From Bacillus sp. EB600 (lineage in GTDB: Bacteria; Bacillota; Bacilli; Bacillales; Cytobacillaceae): a stretch of DNA of 64,000 nt. Where the stretch lies: NCBI RefSeq assembly GCF_024494385.1, contig NZ_JAEVLT010000011.1, positions 62,001 through 126,000 of the forward strand. The letters are read 5' to 3'. Of this stretch, positions 52,133-59,681 are shown piece by piece. The notes under the pieces are model-generated. The model worked only from the letters and a program-made list of their open reading frames with translations. It did not search any database and was not told where the DNA came from. The translations under genes and the position numbers were made by a program. Each line of letters starts with the position of its first letter. The first letter of the stretch is position 1.

Positions 52133-52236
52133 CGGAATAGTTGCTGTTTTTTACGGAATAATTATAAGTTTTGGAGGATTAATTTAAAATTTGGCGGAAT
52201 TAATGGCAAGACTAGCGGAATCACGATCAAACTTGA
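52133..52236. repeat. 21-bp periodic repeat array I (CGGAAT-type)
   Basis: CGGAAT or close variants start at 52133, 52154, 52175, 52195 and 52216, i.e. 21, 21, 20 and 21 bp apart. A typical unit reads CGGAATTAAT followed by about 11 A/T-rich bases. Non-coding; lies between convergent genes. Confidence 0.6.
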
Positions 52237-52272
52237 CCAAGTGAACATTTAGGGAACTTAAATAAGTAGAAA

Positions 52273-52301
52273 AAGGAGGAAGACGCTCCAGGTCTTCCTC
52301 T
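52273..52301 (-). terminator. Terminator of the TetR gene
   Basis: On the minus strand GAGGAAGAC pairs with GTCTTCCTC, followed by CTTTTTC. Confidence 0.75.
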
Positions 52302-52303
52302 TT

Positions 52304-52960
52304 TCAGTTTCTCTTTCCAATTCCTTTTAAAATAACCTGCACGAGTTGGTCCACATCAAGGGAATCATCCCAGTTTAAAGTTGGAAATAAGGCAAAGCGG
52401 ACCATAAAGTAGCCAAAGACCTGGGTCAGCACCGTCCGAATCAAGGTTGGATTGGGAAGATCAACTAATTCCCCGCGCTGCTTAAAGGTATCTAAAATAG
52501 CTGATATATGCTGGTACGGGGCCTGCTGGAAAAAGGAAATCAGCTGCTCCCGCAATTCATCGCGATGCAGGAGCTCGACGACAAGTATTTTAAAGATCTG
52601 TTTATTTTCGCTAACGAACTCCAAGCGGTTCTCAATCAATGTCGCTAAAAAGCTCTCAAAGCTGTGATAGGGCTTCGTCAGGACCTCATTAATAAATTCA
52701 TCCGCGACGACAGGGACTGCATCAAGCAAAAAGGGCAGAATGACGGAGAGCAGCAGGTTCTCCTTTGAGCCAAAGTGGCGGAAAATGGTTCCCTCTGCTA
52801 CACCGGCTGCTTTTGCAATTTCATTTGTTGAAGTCGAAGCATAGCCTTTTTCAGCAAACATTTGGATCGCCGTTTCTACAATTTTTTGCTGCTTTTCAGT
52901 CATCTTTTTGTTATTCTTTGCTTGAGCTAGAGCTAATTCCATCAAACTTTTAGCAGCCAA
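52304..52960 (-). CDS. TetR/AcrR family regulator of the ABC-2 operon
   Basis: 218 residues with the HTH at about 24-70 (TNEIAKAAGVAEGTIFRHF) and a helical C-terminal domain. Start at TTG (52960), preceded by AGGTGATG. It is the last gene of a three-gene unit with an ABC ATPase and a frameshifted permease. It probably binds the perfect palindrome overlapping the operon promoter at 54904-54931, making an autoregulated efflux unit. Confidence 0.87.
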   Translation of the reverse strand: MAAKSLMELALAQAKNNKKMTEKQQKIVETAIQMFAEKGYASTSTNEIAKAAGVAEGTIFRHFGSKENLLLSVILPFLLDAVPVVADEFINEVLTKPYHSFESFLATLIENRLEFVSENKQIFKILVVELLHRDELREQLISFFQQAPYQHISAILDTFKQRGELVDLPNPTLIRTVLTQVFGYFMVRFALFPTLNWDDSLDVDQLVQVILKGIGKRN

Positions 52961-53002
52961 TTTTGTCTCATCACCTTTTAAAAAAAATTACTTTCCTGCA
53001 CT

Positions 53003-53056
53003 GAGGCATACTCGTGAAGGCGTTGCAGTCATGTACAGCTGCCCACGATATGCCTC
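53003..53056. terminator. Long hairpin between permease pseudogene and tetR
   Basis: GAGGCATACTCGTG (53003-53016) pairs with CACGATATGCCTC (53044-53056). There is no direct U-tract. It may be partial termination between the two genes. Confidence 0.45.
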
Positions 53057-53061
53057 TTCAT

Positions 53062-54170
53062 TTATATTTTCCGATATTTCTTAAGAGCAAATACATTCAA
53101 TACAATAAAGACAATCGCAAATCCTAGCAGAACAAGCAGGTCGCCGCGAATGTCACTCCAGCCTAAGCCTTTATACATTACAGCCTGAAGCGCATCGCCG
53201 CCATAGTACATCGGCATACATTTAGCAATAATCTGGAGCCAGTTGGCCATTCCTTCAACAGGCAGGATGCCGGCAAAAAAGATCTGTGGAATGATCACAA
53301 CAGGGATAAATTGCATCATTTGGAATTCTGAATTGGCAAAGGCTGATAAGAGGATTCCGAGTGACAATGCAACAAGAGCCAGCACGAGATTAATTAAGAT
53401 TACATACCAAATTGAGCCCATAAGTACGATATCTAATACTTTAACTGCAAAAAAGACAACAATCACCGTTTGCACAATCGCAAATAAGCCATACCCGCTC
53501 AAATAGCCAAACACAATGTTATGTCTGCGGATTGGGGTCGCGAGTAAACGGTCAAGCGTGCCTGTAGTCCTCTCGCGCAATAAGGCAATTCCGGAAATAA
53601 GAAACACAAAGAAAAACACAAAGAATCCGACAAGGATAGGACCTAACAAGTCAAAAAGGCTAGTGTCCTTACTGCCATAAAGATAGTTAGTGCTTATTTT
53701 GGGAGCGCTAATGGTTTCTAGCTTCAGCTGCGGTCCGACTTGCAGCTTTGTTTGCAGTGCCTGCATAAACGTTGCTAAGCGGGCCTTTTGTTTTTGAGCG
53801 GTTTCGGCTGCAAGTACTTGTTGGATTTTCATTTGCAATCCTTTTGCGGCAGCAGGGTCCGAGTTTTTAAGCGTAAGCTTGTAGGTTTCTCCGCTAACAG
53901 TAAGAAAACCATCTAATTTGTCAGTGATGATTGTTTTTTTGATCTTGTCAATCTTTGTATATTGTTTTACGTCTATGTCTTTATCCTTCAGCTGCTTAAC
54001 AGGGTATGATTACCGTCAGCAATACCTAGCTTTGGGTTGGCTGTATCGCTGGTAAATAAAAAGTTCATTAAGGTCATAATTACCAGCGGGGCCACCATCA
54101 TCAATGCCAGCGTCCGCTTATCCCGGAACATTTGCTGGCTAATCCGTTTAATAAAGGCAAGAGTTATCAT
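53062..54170 (-). pseudogene. ABC-2 permease, frameshifted (drug/antibiotic exporter)
   Basis: The N-terminal piece (54170 down to about 53988; RISQQMFRDKRTLALMMVAP, one membrane helix) runs into TGA after NHTLLSS. One base different in frame, the sequence continues seamlessly as KQLKDKDIDVKQYTKIDKIK and the extracytoplasmic domain, then the five-helix core (FFVFLISGIALLRERTTGTL; family motif). A single-base loss near 53997-54002 explains this. With the base restored it would be an intact permease of about 368 residues. Either a recent mutation or a sequencing error; the rest shows no decay. Confidence 0.85.
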
Positions 54171-54895
54171 TTGATGCCGCCTCCCGCTTTTAAGAATACT
54201 TCTTCTAAGCTATGAATCCCGTATCTGTCTTTGAGCTCAGCAGGGGAACCGCTTGTGATCAGTCTGCCATCCCGGATCATTGCAAGCTGGTCGCATTTTT
54301 CGGCTTCATCCATCACATGTGTTGTTACTAAAATTGTTTTACCATCATTCTTTAAACGGTAAAGCTCCTTCCAAATTGATAAGCGCAGTTCAGGGTCAAT
54401 TCCTACGGTTGGTTCATCTAATACAAGCACCTGTGGATCCTGGATAACGGCAATCGCAAGCGATAGTCGCCGTTTCATCCCGCCTGAATAAGCTTCAACC
54501 TTTTTTCCTAATTCGGAAGTAAGATTGACTAACTCAGCAGCATAAGCGATCCTCTTTGTTTGCTCTTTCTTTTTTAATTTAAAAAGTGATGCAAAAAAAG
54601 CGAGGTTTTCTTTTCCAGATAAATCGTTATACAAAGCGTCGGCCTGGGCCATGTAACCAATTTTTTGCAACAGCTGCAAATTAGGAACAGCTGTGTCCAA
54701 CACACGGATATCCCCCTTCGAAGGTCGGTCCATGCCGACAATCAGCTTGACTAAGGTCGTTTTTCCCGAGCCGGATGGTCCAATTAAGCCATAAATTTGC
54801 CCAGGGACGACGGTTAAATCAACATCTTGAAGGACTTCCTTTTTACCAAAGCTTTTACTAACTTGGTTCACAATAATGGATGGTGTCATTGACAA
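54167..54895 (-). CDS. ABC-2 exporter ATP-binding protein
   Basis: 242 residues, DrrA/CcmA type: Walker A GPSGSGKTTL, signature AYSGGMKRRLSLAIAVIQDP, Walker B LVLDEPTVGIDP and the H-loop THVMDEAEKC. Its stop overlaps the permease start (ATGA). AGGAGG lies seven bases before the ATG. First gene of the operon repressed by the TetR protein; its partner permease is frameshifted, so the exporter may be inactive. Confidence 0.9.
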   Translation of the reverse strand: MSMTPSIIVNQVSKSFGKKEVLQDVDLTVVPGQIYGLIGPSGSGKTTLVKLIVGMDRPSKGDIRVLDTAVPNLQLLQKIGYMAQADALYNDLSGKENLAFFASLFKLKKKEQTKRIAYAAELVNLTSELGKKVEAYSGGMKRRLSLAIAVIQDPQVLVLDEPTVGIDPELRLSIWKELYRLKNDGKTILVTTHVMDEAEKCDQLAMIRDGRLITSGSPAELKDRYGIHSLEEVFLKAGGGIK

Positions 54896-54903
54896 GCCTC
54901 CTC

Positions 54904-54931
54904 ATAAAAGTGAGTGATTACTCACTTTTAT
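54904..54931. promoter_or_regulatory. Perfect TetR operator
   Basis: ATAAAAGTGAGT (54904-54915) and ACTCACTTTTAT (54920-54931) are exact inverted copies around GATT; the core TGAGTGATTACTCA is a typical TetR/AcrR-family operator. It covers the transcription start and touches the -10 of the ATPase operon promoter. Repression by the operon's own TetR protein is inferred. Confidence 0.8.
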
Positions 54932-54957
54932 TATAACCGTTTTACGTCAGTGGTCAA
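54930..54957 (-). promoter_or_regulatory. Promoter of the ABC-2/tetR operon
   Basis: On the minus strand TTGACC, a 16-base spacer and TATAAT. Confidence 0.65.
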
Positions 54958-54972
54958 GATTAAAATGTTAAT

Positions 54973-55152
54973 AGGAACCATTTTGGGGAGCGTATGAACG
55001 ATTATGGAGACGTTTGTAATAGTTATGACTGTGTTACGAATGTCTTTTCCGGATTTATGAACCATTTCAGGTAGGTTATGAACAATTTTTTTAGATTTAT
55101 GAACGATTTTCGATAGGTTATGAACAATTTTCAGTAAGTTATGAGCATTTAG
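54973..55152. repeat. 21-bp periodic repeat array II (TTATGAACAATTTT-type)
   Basis: ATGAAC-like hexamers start at 54973, 54994, 55015, 55036, 55057, 55078, 55099, 55120 and 55141, exactly 21 bp apart. The best units read GGTTATGAACAATTTT plus five variable bases. The last unit, AAGTTATGAGCATTT, also ends array III at 63149. The minus strand is open through it because 21 is a multiple of three, but the translated repeats (KIVHNLS etc.) have no gene features. Confidence 0.75.
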
Positions 55153-55188
55153 CCATTTTTTGTAAAATACCATCAGAAAAATAAGAAT

Positions 55189-55218
55189 AAAAAAAGACCA
55201 GGCAAGCACCTGGTCTTT
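55189..55218 (-). terminator. Terminator of the nos operon lipoprotein gene
   Basis: On the minus strand AAAGACCAGG pairs with CCTGGTCTTT, followed by TTTT. It overlaps the stop codon of the lipoprotein gene. Confidence 0.85.
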
Positions 55219-56119
55219 AGAAAACTTCAATCTTTAATGAACTCATTTGCGAGACAAGCAGGTCTTCATAGTTTTGCTGTGCCTGGTAATTGATTTCCTG
55301 GTCATTGACTTTTGGGTTTTCCGCTTTTGTTCGTGCAATTACATCTGCCTCTACTTGGTTAGCGAGGACTGCGTATTTGTATTCCTTTTCAGCCAAGGCA
55401 CTGAATTTTGTTTCGCCAAACTGTTGGATGAGCTGCTTAGCCTCGGGATATTCGTTGTATTGAGCACGATCCTTGGCAATCGCTGCCTGAATATCAGCAG
55501 GGGTAGCATTGTGCCCTTTTTCCTCAGCTAGAAGCGCCATGGCGCGAATCCGGATAATCTGAGTTAACAGCTGATTTTGATCGGCGGCTGCTTTTTCCTG
55601 TGTATCAATATTGGTGAGCTCATCTTTTAACACATCACCTTTATACTTTTGTTTTGCTGTTACACGATTGATCTCAAGCTGAAGCTTATTAACGAACTGA
55701 TAAAAATCAAGGTCGTCTTTTGTAATCCATTTGCCGTTAATTGTAGCTAGACCCTGTGCTTTTTTTACAGTATAATCGATCGTTGTTTCTGATTTCACTT
55801 TTGCCTTGGTCATTGTAAAAGTAATTTTATACTTTCCGTCCATCGGCAGCTTACTTTTTCCTGAATAGTGCCCGCTGTCACTTTCCTTAAGCTTGGCAGT
55901 TTCTGTTCCATGGTCCATATTGGCCATTTCCATCTCGGCTGTGACCGTTAGACCTTTGATTGCTTTTCCTTTTTCGGTTACCTTGATTTCAAATGGGGCT
56001 GCTTTATCTTTTACAAAATAGAGCGGCTTTGTTACATCCACCTTATAATCAGGACCCGAGCTGCAGCCGGCAAGCATTGCGGCCATTAGCAGCAATACAA
56101 GCAGAATCGACTTTTTCAT
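55217..56119 (-). CDS. Lipoprotein with YtkA/FixH-like and SurA-like parts in the nos operon
   Basis: 300 residues. The lipobox MLAGC with Cys19 anchors it outside the membrane. Residues about 25-115 resemble the YtkA/FixH-like fold, including MANMDHGTETAKLKESDSGH, whose Met/His cluster could bind copper. Residues about 125-300 look like the N-terminal helical part of SurA-type chaperones (GKWITKDDLDFYQFVNKLQL; no PPIase domain). It overlaps nosF by ATGA and is the last nos gene. No NosL is encoded here, so this protein could supply copper or folding help to NosZ. That is inference. Confidence 0.65.
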   Translation of the reverse strand: MKKSILLVLLLMAAMLAGCSSGPDYKVDVTKPLYFVKDKAAPFEIKVTEKGKAIKGLTVTAEMEMANMDHGTETAKLKESDSGHYSGKSKLPMDGKYKITFTMTKAKVKSETTIDYTVKKAQGLATINGKWITKDDLDFYQFVNKLQLEINRVTAKQKYKGDVLKDELTNIDTQEKAAADQNQLLTQIIRIRAMALLAEEKGHNATPADIQAAIAKDRAQYNEYPEAKQLIQQFGETKFSALAEKEYKYAVLANQVEADVIARTKAENPKVNDQEINYQAQQNYEDLLVSQMSSLKIEVF

Positions 56120-56793
56120 GAGCCCATCCCTCCTAAATTCACTGTTTTTAAGAATTCATCAACGGTATACTTTGTCATTTTTCCATTATCTAAATAGGCA
56201 ACATGGGTGCAAATCTGTTTAATTTCATCAAGATGATGGGAAGAAAGCAAGATTGTTTGATCGTGCAGCGCCTTCAGCACCTCTAAAATTTCCACCCGTC
56301 CAATCGGGTCGATTCCGCTTGTTGGTTCATCGAGAATAAGTATGCTCGCATCTTGATACAGGGTGACCGCAAGACCGAGACGCTGCAGCATGCCCTTGGA
56401 GTATTTCTTAATTTGGACGTTGCGGTCGTCCCAGAGCCGGACTGACTTCAACACAGATTCAATCCGCGCTGTGTCCGCCTTTTTGGAAAGGGCCTCGGCA
56501 AAAAATGTGATATTTTCCTGGCCGGTCAGGAGTGGATACAGCATGAATTTTTCTGGTAAATAGGCAATTGATTTTTTCCATTCCCGGCTCTTGTTCGTGA
56601 CGGTGCAGCCATTAATAGCGATCTTTCCCTGATGAACGGGAAGCAGACCGAGCAGGCTGTTGATAAACGTTGATTTACCAGCGCCGTTGCGGCCGACAAG
56701 GGCACAAATTTCCCGTTCTTTAATATCCAGACTGATATTATCTAAAACGATTTTCTTTCCAAAACTTTGCGTTAAATTTTCTACAGTAATCAT
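56116..56793 (-). CDS. nosF: NosF, ABC ATPase for nitrous oxide reductase maturation
   Basis: 225 residues: Walker A GRNGAGKSTF, signature KYSKGMLQRLGLAVTLYQD, Walker B LILDEPTSGIDP and an H-loop in SSHHLDE. The ATG at 56793 follows AGGAGG and overlaps the nosY stop (ATGA); the longer frame upstream runs through nosY. Forms NosFY, which with NosD delivers sulfur and supports CuZ assembly in NosZ. Confidence 0.88.
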   Translation of the reverse strand: MITVENLTQSFGKKIVLDNISLDIKEREICALVGRNGAGKSTFINSLLGLLPVHQGKIAINGCTVTNKSREWKKSIAYLPEKFMLYPLLTGQENITFFAEALSKKADTARIESVLKSVRLWDDRNVQIKKYSKGMLQRLGLAVTLYQDASILILDEPTSGIDPIGRVEILEVLKALHDQTILLSSHHLDEIKQICTHVAYLDNGKMTKYTVDEFLKTVNLGGMGS

Positions 56794-57587
56794 TCGTTTG
56801 CCTCCTGACGGTGAAAAATAACAGCGGCCCCAAATGAAACACATAGCCAGAATACAAGATCGCCGATCAAAAAGTAAACTGGTTTTGTCCACATAAACGC
56901 TTGCAGCAGCCTCGACATATGACCAAAGGAATAGACGCCAATGCCTGTTTCCAGGAACATCCTTACCGCTTCAAGCGGATTTATAAAGTACGCAATTGAA
57001 AACCAGGTGACATTGTCATGCGAAACGTTTGGCAGAAAGGAAAGTAACAGAAAGTCATGCAGGAAAAAGAAATAAAACCAAACGAAAATGGTATAGCCGA
57101 CAATCTGCATGCGCGAGCGGCTGAAACTGCCAATTGCCGCCCCCATCTGCAGGAATATAACCGCCATGAGAATAATCGAGAGTACAAAAATGAAATAGCT
57201 GCCACCGTCAAGTTGAAATTTGAATTTACTAAACAGTAAATAGATGAAAAACCAGCCTATTAAGGGCAGAAGAACAACCGTATAAAGACTAAGGCTTTTT
57301 TTCCATAAAAAGCTTTGGTAATTTTCCTTTTTGGTTAACAGCATGATCAGCGTTTTTTGTTCTTTTTCCTGAAAGATTGAAAAGGCGCCGATAAATAAAC
57401 AAAGAATCGGGATGAAATAGATAATCGTATCAAATAAATTAAGTAAGAGAACATAAAAGCCTTTAGCAAATGAAAGGGGTGAGGAACGAAACAGAATACT
57501 TAAGCTAATCAGACCAATAATGCTTAACGAGAGCCAAAGCCCTTTTCCTCTTAAATTTTCCTTCCATTCCTTCCAAATGTAATGCAT
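56790..57587 (-). CDS. nosY: NosY, ABC permease for nitrous oxide reductase maturation
   Basis: 265 residues with six helices, a NosY/ABC-2-type permease (QEKEQKTLIMLLTKKENYQS is the cytoplasmic coupling loop). Located between nosD and nosF as in other nos clusters. Its start (57587) lies ten bases after GGGAG, and repeat copy C separates it from nosD. Confidence 0.85.
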   Translation of the reverse strand: MHYIWKEWKENLRGKGLWLSLSIIGLISLSILFRSSPLSFAKGFYVLLLNLFDTIIYFIPILCLFIGAFSIFQEKEQKTLIMLLTKKENYQSFLWKKSLSLYTVVLLPLIGWFFIYLLFSKFKFQLDGGSYFIFVLSIILMAVIFLQMGAAIGSFSRSRMQIVGYTIFVWFYFFFLHDFLLLSFLPNVSHDNVTWFSIAYFINPLEAVRMFLETGIGVYSFGHMSRLLQAFMWTKPVYFLIGDLVFWLCVSFGAAVIFHRQEANE

Positions 57588-57610
57588 AGTCGATGTCTCC
57601 CTTTTATTAG

Positions 57611-57757
57611 ACTCCAGCTTCGGCGCCCAGCGACTAGTGTACTTCGCCCATCTCCCTACGATAAGTCAAGCACGAATGCGCTAACGCTCTTCGTGTTTCC
57701 TTCATCTCAGTCGTTGTGCTCCAGTCCTGTCGTGCGCTAAACGTGCGCTTTCGCTTT
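57611..57757. repeat. 147-bp dispersed repeat, copy C (within the nos operon)
   Basis: Runs from CTCCAGCTTCGGCGCCCAG to GTGCGCTTTCGCTTTTATT, collinear with copy A. It lies between nosD and nosY, and its right end encodes the last residues of NosD (KAKAHV) and the stop. It is the only copy inside an operon. Confidence 0.85.
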
Positions 57758-59047
57758 TATTAATATCAACAGTGCGAAGATGATGATGATTGTAACAATG
57801 ACGGTTAGCAGATGATGATTTGTCTTTGTTACGAGCGGATGTGAATCCTTGAACATGACTTCATCGCGCTCAAGCAAACTATTCATTTTTTCATAAATTT
57901 TCAGTGCAGGGCTTTTTAAAAAGAATGTTGTTAATTCCTGATCCTCAAGCAGCTGATGGAGGGAAGAGTGATAGACAACCGGAAAGTCGCCAATCCCGTT
58001 TTGGTCCAAATCAGTGAGCGGAAAGCTGCTGCCCCAATCATTGCCAATCCCGTTCTTGCTCCACGAATTGCCCACACCTTTACCGGCAACCGTTACGGCC
58101 GGAATGGTATTGTCGGTAATCTGGTTTTGCGTAAAGATTTGTTCGTTGGAGCTGGCCCACATTTCAACTCCGATTTGGTTCTGAATAATCTTGTTTTTTA
58201 GAAATAGGTTTCTTGTTGCCTGATCGAGATAAATGCCGCGTTGGTTCATGTAAAACGTATTGTCTTCTATATGATTATCATTGGCCTGCAGCAGCAGTAA
58301 CCCAAACGATTGATTTCCATAGTTAAAAATAAATTGATTGTTTTTTAAAGTAATATGATTGGAATTCATAATGGCGGCTCCGCCTATATTCATTGTGAAT
58401 ATATTGTTTTTGAAATAGTTTTGATCGGAATACATATAATGTAAACCGTATCGAGTGTTGCTTATTTGATTTTCCTCAATTCGATTGTTGTTAGCATAAA
58501 CGAAGAACATTCCATCACGAGTCTTTTCAATTTTATTATGTGATAAATGATTATAATTCGCATAATAAACCTGAATGCCATTTCCTTGTCCGGCAATTTC
58601 ACCTTTGCCCATTCCAACAATATTGTTATTGGAGATTGTATTGTGATGGGCCTGGCTTAGATAGATCCCGTGAAAGGAATCGCGGACTTTGACGTGATCA
58701 ACCACATTGTTGTTTGTATAAAGCTTGATTGCTGCGTATTCTTCGGAACTGTCGCGGCTCATGCTGCTATTTGTGACAGTAATATTGCTTAATCTTACAT
58801 GCGGCGCTTTTACCGAAATCACATTTCCCGTCCCGTCCCCTTTAATCACGGTATTCTCAGAACCAATAATCGTTATACTTTTACGGATAACAAGATTTCC
58901 CTCGTATGTTTTATTTTCAAGCTTCACAACAGCCCCCTCTTTCATGGAGTCGACCAGCGATTGCAAGTTTTCGGCTGCCATATTTTTCTCCGGCTTTATG
59001 ATGAAAAAAAGCGAAAAAACCAAGAGAAAGAGCGTTATTTTTTTCAT
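57737..59047 (-). CDS. nosD: NosD, beta-helix maturation protein
   Basis: About 436 residues. A signal peptide (ITLFLLVFSLFFIIKP) precedes a parallel beta-helix of many NN/HN-rich turns (NNNRIEENQISNTRYGLHYM; NHITLKNNQFIFN), the CASH/NosD fold. A C-terminal membrane anchor follows (about 412-432; TVIVTIIIIFALLILI), which many proteobacterial NosD proteins lack. The ATG at 59047 overlaps the nosB stop and follows AAGGA; the upstream ATG lies inside nosB. Accepts sulfur from NosFY and helps build CuZ. Its C-terminus is shaped by repeat copy C. Confidence 0.9.
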   Translation of the reverse strand: MKKITLFLLVFSLFFIIKPEKNMAAENLQSLVDSMKEGAVVKLENKTYEGNLVIRKSITIIGSENTVIKGDGTGNVISVKAPHVRLSNITVTNSSMSRDSSEEYAAIKLYTNNNVVDHVKVRDSFHGIYLSQAHHNTISNNNIVGMGKGEIAGQGNGIQVYYANYNHLSHNKIEKTRDGMFFVYANNNRIEENQISNTRYGLHYMYSDQNYFKNNIFTMNIGGAAIMNSNHITLKNNQFIFNYGNQSFGLLLLQANDNHIEDNTFYMNQRGIYLDQATRNLFLKNKIIQNQIGVEMWASSNEQIFTQNQITDNTIPAVTVAGKGVGNSWSKNGIGNDWGSSFPLTDLDQNGIGDFPVVYHSSLHQLLEDQELTTFFLKSPALKIYEKMNSLLERDEVMFKDSHPLVTKTNHHLLTVIVTIIIIFALLILIKAKAHV

Positions 59048-59616
59048 TTTTTTCGATCCTTCCATAACGGAATGAGTGTCAGGATAAAGGCGACAATAAT
59101 CATATAGGTTCCTTTACCTAAGTAACTGTAGGTTGTAAAGTTGGCAAAATGGTTTTGACCAACAACAGGCGGTACGAAAGGCTTAATTTTAATTGGTGCT
59201 TCAGGGCTAAGATTAGTTCCGAAAGTGTTTAACCAATGAAATAAATCATAGACTCCGAGTAAGCCGCCGATTAAAAAGAGACAAATTAGGATATATAAAT
59301 AAAGTTTTCGTCGCAGGAGGGCCACGATAAACGTAAGCGCAGCAAGTCCGCCGATGACGTAGCTAAGATAACTTAATTCTGGGAAGCTTTTTTCACTAAA
59401 GTTGGACATGCCAATATAATGGTTTAAGTTATTAATAACATCAAGCTGTCCGTCAAGCTTATTGGGATAAACAATAATACTTAATCCCTCCGGATATTGC
59501 GGTGCATACAAAAGCAGCATCCACCATGGGAAAAAGATTGAAACGGCAATGATGATTGCCGAGCAAACCAAAAGCACGGAGGAAACAATTGATAGTCTTT
59601 TAGCAAACAAGTTCAT
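59044..59616 (-). CDS. nosB: NosB-like membrane protein of clade II nos clusters
   Basis: 190 residues with four membrane helices and the segment FFPWWMLLLYAPQYPEGLSI followed by LNHYIGM, which is typical of the membrane protein encoded right after clade II nosZ. It is needed for N2O reduction in related organisms but its activity is unknown. The ATG at 59616 is preferred (AAAGGTG just before it); the longer frame begins with TTG inside a hairpin. Confidence 0.8.
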   Translation of the reverse strand: MNLFAKRLSIVSSVLLVCSAIIIAVSIFFPWWMLLLYAPQYPEGLSIIVYPNKLDGQLDVINNLNHYIGMSNFSEKSFPELSYLSYVIGGLAALTFIVALLRRKLYLYILICLFLIGGLLGVYDLFHWLNTFGTNLSPEAPIKIKPFVPPVVGQNHFANFTTYSYLGKGTYMIIVAFILTLIPLWKDRKK

Positions 59617-59647
59617 CACACCTTTAATCGTAAATTTATTAAGGGAG

Positions 59648-59670
59648 GGTATCAATGAACCATTGATACC
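59648..59670. terminator. Perfect hairpin between nosZ and nosB
   Basis: GGTATCAATG and CATTGATACC are exact complements around three bases, in the short gap after the nosZ stop. No U-tract; likely protects the nosZ mRNA end and lowers downstream expression. Confidence 0.7.
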
Positions 59671-59681
59671 CCACTCCAGCT

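Noticed and set aside
54973..55152. Possible CRISPR array
   Set aside because: Units are 21 bp end to end with no separate unique spacers, are degenerate, and no cas genes are nearby.
54931..55230. Minus-strand 99-codon frame with repeated KIVHNL motifs
   Set aside because: Its repeats are the translation of the 21-bp array, its first codons are the terminator hairpin of the preceding gene, and it lacks a ribosome site.
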